In this document: one piece after another, positions 39,352-43,770 of the stretch
Numbering within the stretch: position 1 is the first letter of the stretch
Layout of the letters: each line of letters begins with the position of its first letter
NCBI GenBank assembly: GCA_021325215.1
Contig: JAJPHO010000014.1
Location: 1-43,770 of the forward strand
Origin: Alphaproteobacteria bacterium
GTDB taxonomy: Bacteria; Pseudomonadota; Alphaproteobacteria; Rhodospirillales; Magnetospirillaceae
Reading direction: 5' to 3'
Length of the DNA: 43,770 bases
Position numbers and translations under genes: made by a program
Notes under the pieces: generated by a model
What the model was told of the DNA's origin: nothing
Seen by the model: only the letters and a program-made list of their open reading frames with translations
The model's database searches: none

Positions 39352-41718
39352 TCAAAAATGCGCCGATAGGACGAGGCTGATCGTGCGGGGACGCAAGGGC
39401 GTGACCTGGCGCACCTGGCCGAAGCTGAACGGATTGCCGAACGAGAAGGTGTCGCCCTGGGTGTTGGCGGGATTGTCGACCACAGCGAGCAGCCGCCAGC
39501 TCGCCCCCTCGATCCCGGCGCTCAGCCTGCTGGTGAAATAGCCGCCCATATCCTGCGACAGGGCCGGCTGGAAGGTCAGGCGCGAGCGTCCGATATAGGA
39601 GATCTTGCCGCCGAACAGAAAGCTGAACGCGTCATCGAGCGGAATCAGATAGTCGATCGTGCTGTCGAAGGAAATCGGCGCGACGCCCGGCAGGCCGGAA
39701 GCGTGCACACGGGGGAAAAGCGGCGAGATGTTGCCCAGGCGGGCGCTGTTCAGCAGGCTGTCGAAGCCTATGGTCAGACCCGGCAGCGGATGGGCCGCCG
39801 CTTCGGTCTCCCAGCCCATCACGCGGGCATCGGCGACATTGGTGGTGTAGGACAGGCCGGACGGCAGATATTGGTCGGTCTGGATGTTGTTCCAATAGTC
39901 GCAGAACAGCGCCGAGCGCAGCTCGACGGCGCCGTCGAGGCCGCGGCTTTTGACGCCGAGTTCGACATTGCGCAGGCGATCCGGGGCGAAGACCCGCTGC
40001 GAGGGAGACGGCGCCGCGATACCGCCGGAATTGAAGCCGCCGGCGCGGTAGCCTTCGGAATAGAGGGCATAGATCATGTCCTCCGGCGTCAGTTCCTTCT
40101 GCAGCGAGATCTTCGGCGCCCATCCCTGGTAACGGCCGCGCCGGCGCAGCGCACGTCCATTGCCGGGATAGATGGTGTCCGAGCTGGTGTTCAACTGGGT
40201 GCCGAACAGGCGGGCGCCGACAGTGCCTTGCCAGCCGTCGCCGAGATCGTAGCTCGTTTCGGCGTAGGGCGCGATTTCGCTCAGCCGATCGGTGCGCAGC
40301 TCCTGATAGCGGACCAGAAGCGGGATCTTGCCGGCCGCATGAGAGCGCAGGAGGTTGTTTTCGTGCTGGTCGGTCAGCGAGCCATACAGCCCGGCCAGCC
40401 ATTGCAGCGGGCCGTCATTCGACGAGGTGGCGACCAGATCCTCGACCAGCATGCTGGTCGAGGTGACCTCGTCATAGATGCCGATGTCCTGGATATTATT
40501 GTCGTCGAACAGCGACAGCGCGGCGGACGCGTCGTAGCGGTTGGAAAAGCTGTGATGGACATAGCCGGTCGAAGACTCGATCCGGCCCCAATCCAGCGCG
40601 CCGCCGATGGCCAGCGAGCCCTGGGAGAAATCGTTGCTGTCGGCCTCGCCGACGCGGTTGGCGCGATTGCGCGGCTTCTGCCCGACCGTATATTGCGCAT
40701 CGGCCGTGCTGAGTTTCTGCCCGGCGCCGGCCAGCGTGGCCGTCCAATCGTCACCCAGCCTGGTCTCCCAGGATATCCGGCCGCCATCCCGGGTCGTGCG
40801 GTCGACATCGGCCTGGCGGAGGTCGCCATTATTGAGATATCCACCGTCCAGATCGCCATATCCGACGATGCGCAGGGCCGAGATGCCCTCGGCCAGCGGA
40901 ATATTGACCATGCCGTCCGCTGAGCGGCTGGAGGAGGAGCCCTCGGTCCAGCCGTAATCGAGGGTGACGTCGGCGCCATAGGATTGCAGGTCGGGCTTGC
41001 GGGTGACGATCCGGTATATGCCGCTCAGCGAACCGCCGCCATAGAGGGCGCCCTGAGGGCCGCGCATGACTTCGACGGCATCGATGTCGGTCAATTTCAG
41101 ATCGGGGTCCGGCGCGTTGTAATTGACCGGCAGGGTGTCGAGATAGGTTCCCACGGTGGATTGGGTACGGCCGGTGAAGGTGCCGTCCGACAAGCCGCGC
41201 AGCATGATCTTGTCCCGGCCCGGGCCGAGATTGGTCATGTTCATGCCGGCGACGCGGCTCACCGTGTCCGAGGTGTCGACATCGTGGGTGCCGGACAGCT
41301 GGGCGGCGGAGATGACGCTGATCGCGTCGGGCAGGCGGTCGGCGGCGGCCGGGCGCTTGGTCGCGGTGACCGTGATCTCCTCCGGCGCGGCGGCGGGCGG
41401 AGGAGGTGGTGCGGCTGCCGCTTTGACCGGCGGCGCAGGCAGCAGCCGCACGGTATGGGGATCGGCGAATTCGAAGCGGCAGGGCGAACCGGCCAGCAGG
41501 CGCTTCAACCCGTCCTCGAGGGTGAAGCGTCCCTGCAATCCCGGCGTCGATCCCGGGCAGGCGCCGACACCGCCGATCGAGATGCCGGCCTGGAGGGCGA
41601 AATCCAGCAGGGCATCGGCGGCAGGCTGTGGACGGATGGAAAAGGAATGGGCGGCGGGGTCCGGATCGGCTGCCGCAGCCATGGAAAGCGGCAGCGCCAA
41701 AGCGCTGCCGGCGCACAC
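39352..41718 (-). CDS. TonB-dependent receptor, FecA-type with STN signalling domain (start uncertain)
   Basis: A 788-residue outer-membrane receptor from the GTG at 41718. A signal region (CAGSALALPLSMAAA), then an STN domain (about residues 25-95: FSIRPQPAADALLDFALQAG, GLQGRFTLEDGLKRLL), a Pro/Ala linker and TonB box (EEITVTATKRP), a plug (AISVISAAQLSGTHDVDT, then VEVMRGPQGALYGGG) and a 22-strand barrel ending in an aromatic residue (ISLVLSAHF). With FecI-type sigma and FecR upstream it forms a surface-signalling set; substrate probably a ferric siderophore. The GTG lacks the RR of a signal peptide; in-frame ATT at 41748 would supply it. Confidence 0.88.
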   Translation of the reverse strand: MCAGSALALPLSMAAAADPDPAAHSFSIRPQPAADALLDFALQAGISIGGVGACPGSTPGLQGRFTLEDGLKRLLAGSPCRFEFADPHTVRLLPAPPVKAAAAPPPPPAAAPEEITVTATKRPAAADRLPDAISVISAAQLSGTHDVDTSDTVSRVAGMNMTNLGPGRDKIMLRGLSDGTFTGRTQSTVGTYLDTLPVNYNAPDPDLKLTDIDAVEVMRGPQGALYGGGSLSGIYRIVTRKPDLQSYGADVTLDYGWTEGSSSSRSADGMVNIPLAEGISALRIVGYGDLDGGYLNNGDLRQADVDRTTRDGGRISWETRLGDDWTATLAGAGQKLSTADAQYTVGQKPRNRANRVGEADSNDFSQGSLAIGGALDWGRIESSTGYVHHSFSNRYDASAALSLFDDNNIQDIGIYDEVTSTSMLVEDLVATSSNDGPLQWLAGLYGSLTDQHENNLLRSHAAGKIPLLVRYQELRTDRLSEIAPYAETSYDLGDGWQGTVGARLFGTQLNTSSDTIYPGNGRALRRRGRYQGWAPKISLQKELTPEDMIYALYSEGYRAGGFNSGGIAAPSPSQRVFAPDRLRNVELGVKSRGLDGAVELRSALFCDYWNNIQTDQYLPSGLSYTTNVADARVMGWETEAAAHPLPGLTIGFDSLLNSARLGNISPLFPRVHASGLPGVAPISFDSTIDYLIPLDDAFSFLFGGKISYIGRSRLTFQPALSQDMGGYFTSRLSAGIEGASWRLLAVVDNPANTQGDTFSFGNPFSFGQVRQVTPLRPRTISLVLSAHF

Positions 41719-41763
41719 CAGCGCGGCGGTGGTCCGTCGGACGGAAATGGTCCCGCTCTCCCC

Positions 41764-42723
41764 TTAGTTCGGCGTGGCGTCCCTGGCGCCGACGACGATG
41801 CCTCCCGGGCCCGATCTGGACCACAGGGGAGCGAGCAGAGTCAACCGGTGAACGACGTTATCCTCGTCATCGAGCACCAGGACGCCGGAAAAGCGCAGAT
41901 CGGCGGTCTTGGCATCGGCGGAGGATACCGGCCGGGGGAATTGGGCATTGAGATCGGCGATCACCTCGGACAGCGGGCGGTCGCGATAGACCAGGCGTCC
42001 GCCGCGCCAGGCGAACACATCGTCGGCGGATACCGTGCTGGCACTGGTCGCGGCGCTGCCGATGCGGTGGTCGATGCGGTCGCCGGCCATCAGCCGAACC
42101 GGCTGGCCTTGGCTGGGATCGATCGGAGAAACCTCGACGATGCCGCGCCGCACGGTGACGGACAGGTCGTCGCCGCGCCGGCGGACGTCGAATTCGGTGC
42201 CGACGACGCGGATCTTGCGGTCACCGGCGGCGATGATGAGGGGGCGGGCGGTGTCGTGCGCGACGTCGAAGATGGCCTCGCCTTCCTCCAGCGTCACATG
42301 ACGCTCACCGGAGGACAGCGCGACCGACAGATGGGTTCCGCCGGCCAGATCGATATGGCTGCCATCGGCCAGGGTGGCGTTCATATGCTGGCCGGTCGCC
42401 GTCTGATAAAGGGTCACCGCCGGCGCGCCCGGTCCGGCGGAATGCAGGACCCAGCCCAGGGCCAGCGCGGCGGCGAGGGCGGCTCCGGCCGCCATCGGCC
42501 AATAACGGCGCGGGCGGGGAGCGGAAACGCGCTGCTTCAGCGCCGGGGCATGGCGGTCGATCTCGTGCCACAAAGCCAGGGCGCGGTCGTAGGCGGCCTG
42601 GTGTTCGGGCGACTGGTCGAGCCAGGACTCGAAGGCCAGCCAATCCGCCTCGCCGGCGGCGGCGTCCTGCAGTCGGATCACCCATGCTGCCGCCTCGGCG
42701 TCAGGTTCCTGGTGTTGATCCAT
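41764..42723 (-). CDS. FecR-family anti-sigma/sigma regulator
   Basis: A 319-residue inner-membrane protein that reads the receptor's STN domain and controls the ECF sigma factor. ATG at 42723 is chosen (an ATG at 42744 is also possible). N-terminal cytoplasmic part (EAAAWVIRLQDAAAGEADWL, FESWLDQSPEHQAAYDRAL) is the anti-sigma domain. A TM helix is at about 74-94 (MAAGAALAAALALGWVL). The periplasmic part carries the FecR signature (TATGQHMNATLADGSHIDLA, GEAIFDVAHD) and a C-terminal beta domain. Encoded between sigma factor and receptor. Confidence 0.92.
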   Translation of the reverse strand: MDQHQEPDAEAAAWVIRLQDAAAGEADWLAFESWLDQSPEHQAAYDRALALWHEIDRHAPALKQRVSAPRPRRYWPMAAGAALAAALALGWVLHSAGPGAPAVTLYQTATGQHMNATLADGSHIDLAGGTHLSVALSSGERHVTLEEGEAIFDVAHDTARPLIIAAGDRKIRVVGTEFDVRRRGDDLSVTVRRGIVEVSPIDPSQGQPVRLMAGDRIDHRIGSAATSASTVSADDVFAWRGGRLVYRDRPLSEVIADLNAQFPRPVSSADAKTADLRFSGVLVLDDEDNVVHRLTLLAPLWSRSGPGGIVVGARDATPN

Positions 42724-42795
42724 GGTCGGTCGAGTCCTGTTCATATCGTTATGACGCCACCCGCGGAGGCTTCCCACACGTGGCCGGTGAAAAAT

Positions 42796-43296
42796 TCAGT
42801 CGATCTTGCGTAAAAGCAGCTTCAGCGCGGCGCTGATGTGTTTTTCCACCGCACTGACCGAGATGTTCATCGCCTTGGCTGTTTCGGCCTGGGTCATGCC
42901 TTCCAGCTTCTGCAGGCGAAAAGCCTCACGCATTTTCGCGGGCATTTCCTCGACCAGCGAGGCCAGGCGCAGCAGGCGCCGCCGGGCGGCCAGGGCGTCG
43001 TCGACCGCCGGCTCGCCCGCATGCAGGTCTTGCGTCTCCCGCCAGGCATTGTCGCGCTCGATGCTGCGCTTTTCGTGACGCAGGCGGTCGAGCATCAGAT
43101 TGTTGGCGGTGCGGTAAAGAAAGGCCGACGGATTGTCGATCTCAGGCTGCGGTTCCATCGCCGAGAGCTTGAAATACAGCTCCTGCACCAGATCCTCCGC
43201 CGCTTCGACCGAACGCAGGCGCGCGGCGAAAAAACGCACCAGCGAGGGGCGCTTTTGCAGATAGAGCTTCAGCAGGTCGGTGTCGGCGGGGGGCAT
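42796..43296 (-). CDS. ECF sigma factor, FecI type
   Basis: A 166-residue sigma-70 family factor with only regions 2 and 4. Region 2: FFAARLRSVEAAEDLVQELY and PSAFLYRTANNLMLDRLRHE. Region 4: EMPAKMREAFRLQKLEGMTQ and ETAKAMNISVSAVEKHISAA (helix-turn-helix for the -35 box). It heads a leftward cassette with FecR and a TonB receptor. The ATG lies only 17 bases beyond the A/T tract of the gltA terminator, and no Shine-Dalgarno is visible, so its transcript may be leaderless or start inside the terminator. Confidence 0.93.
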   Translation of the reverse strand: MPPADTDLLKLYLQKRPSLVRFFAARLRSVEAAEDLVQELYFKLSAMEPQPEIDNPSAFLYRTANNLMLDRLRHEKRSIERDNAWRETQDLHAGEPAVDDALAARRRLLRLASLVEEMPAKMREAFRLQKLEGMTQAETAKAMNISVSAVEKHISAALKLLLRKID

Positions 43297-43307
43297 GGAA
43301 TCGATAC

Positions 43308-43339
43308 AAAAAAGGCCGGTCTTTCGAAAAAGACCGGCC
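43308..43339 (-). terminator. Intrinsic terminator of gltA
   Basis: An 11-bp perfect stem (GGCCGGTCTTT/AAAGACCGGCC, 4-base loop) with a run of six T on the minus strand, just beyond the gltA stop. Confidence 0.92.
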
Positions 43340-43356
43340 CGTTTTCAGTCTGCGGC

Positions 43357-43770
43357 TCAGCCGCGGGTGCTCAGCGGCGTGTATTTACGCTGCGTGGCGC
43401 CGGTGTAGAGCTGGCGCGGACGGCCGATCTTCTGGTGGGGATCGCCGATCATCTCGTTCCACTGCGACACCCAGCCGACGACGCGGGCGATGGCGAACAG
43501 GCAGGTGAACATCGAGGTCGGGATACCCATCGCCTTGAAGATGATGCCCGAATAGAAATCGACGTTCGGGTACAGCTTCTTCTCGATGAAGTACGGGTCT
43601 TCGAGGGCGATGCGCTCCAGCTCCATGGCCAGCTTCAGCAGGGGTTCGTCGCGAACGCCCAGTTCGTCCAGCACTTCGTTGCAGGTGCGCTGCATGACCT
43701 TGGCGCGCGGATCGTAGTTCTTGTAGACGCGGTGGCCGAAGCCCATCAGGCGGAAGGTGTCGTTCTTGTC
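43357..43770 (-). CDS. gltA: Citrate synthase, C-terminal part (5' end outside window)
   Basis: The frame is open to the window edge, so the last 137 residues are visible. Signatures include [20 protein letters not shown] (catalytic His in FGHRVY), [18 protein letters not shown], and the active-site Asp region [17 protein letters not shown], ending with [20 protein letters not shown]. These are the type II (hexameric, NADH-sensitive) citrate synthase ends. It is the first TCA-cycle step. A terminator follows. Confidence 0.97.
   Translation of the reverse strand, partial: DKNDTFRLMGFGHRVYKNYDPRAKVMQRTCNEVLDELGVRDEPLLKLAMELERIALEDPYFIEKKLYPNVDFYSGIIFKAMGIPTSMFTCLFAIARVVGWVSQWNEMIGDPHQKIGRPRQLYTGATQRKYTPLSTRG

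Overview
The window reads as the chromosome of a GC-rich alphaproteobacterium, most likely a member of the Rhodospirillales (Magnetospirillum/Phaeospirillum-like). This rests on the conserved super-operon rpsB-tsf-pyrH-frr-uppS-cdsA-dxr-rseP-bamA-ompH-lpxD-fabZ-lpxA-lpxI-lpxB, on lpxI replacing lpxH, and on the cytochrome c'/b561 pair. The genus is an inference from gene content, not a match I could run.

Region 1 (1 to about 13257) is the right part of a prophage. From left to right it holds the end of a tape-measure-like protein, a tail hub/baseplate-type protein, a run of tail-tip or fibre proteins (three with Sec signal peptides), and a lysis block (single-TM coiled-coil protein, lysozyme-like protein, two-TM holin-like protein, two small lipoproteins). 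A patatin-like phospholipase, several small phage proteins and a secreted HNH-like nuclease follow. After a strong terminator come three small leftward genes, a divergent control region and rightward small genes. The prophage ends inside a tRNA-Ser(UGA) gene: the promoter and 5' half remain at 13257-13340, and the gene is cut just after the anticodon loop. Tandem 11-mers beside the junction look like integrase arm sites. No integrase lies in this window.

Region 2 (13379-17396) holds stress and metabolism genes arranged as divergent regulator/target pairs: yceI with an HxlR regulator, and a phzF-like gene with a MocR regulator. A periplasmic solute-binding-like protein follows.

Region 3 (17432-32581) is the essential translation, isoprenoid, outer-membrane and lipid A super-operon, all rightward and mostly with overlapping or nearly touching genes. 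S2 and EF-Ts, UMP kinase and ribosome recycling factor are followed by undecaprenyl-PP and CDP-DAG synthesis, DXP reductoisomerase, RseP, BamA with its OmpH/Skp chaperone, and the Raetz-pathway enzymes. Three gaps in it hold long inverted-repeat elements: 19491-19759, 21859-21998 and 30425-30575. The last two share an inner core but have different terminal repeats.

Region 4 (32756-36077) holds a stand-alone periplasmic TonB C-terminal domain protein, a chemoreceptor, cytochrome c' and a cytochrome b561. Region 5 (36074-43770, leftward) holds a DUF4214 surface-type protein, a glycosyltransferase/deacetylase pair, a FecI-FecR-FecA-type iron-signalling cassette, and the C-terminal part of citrate synthase (gltA), which runs off the window.
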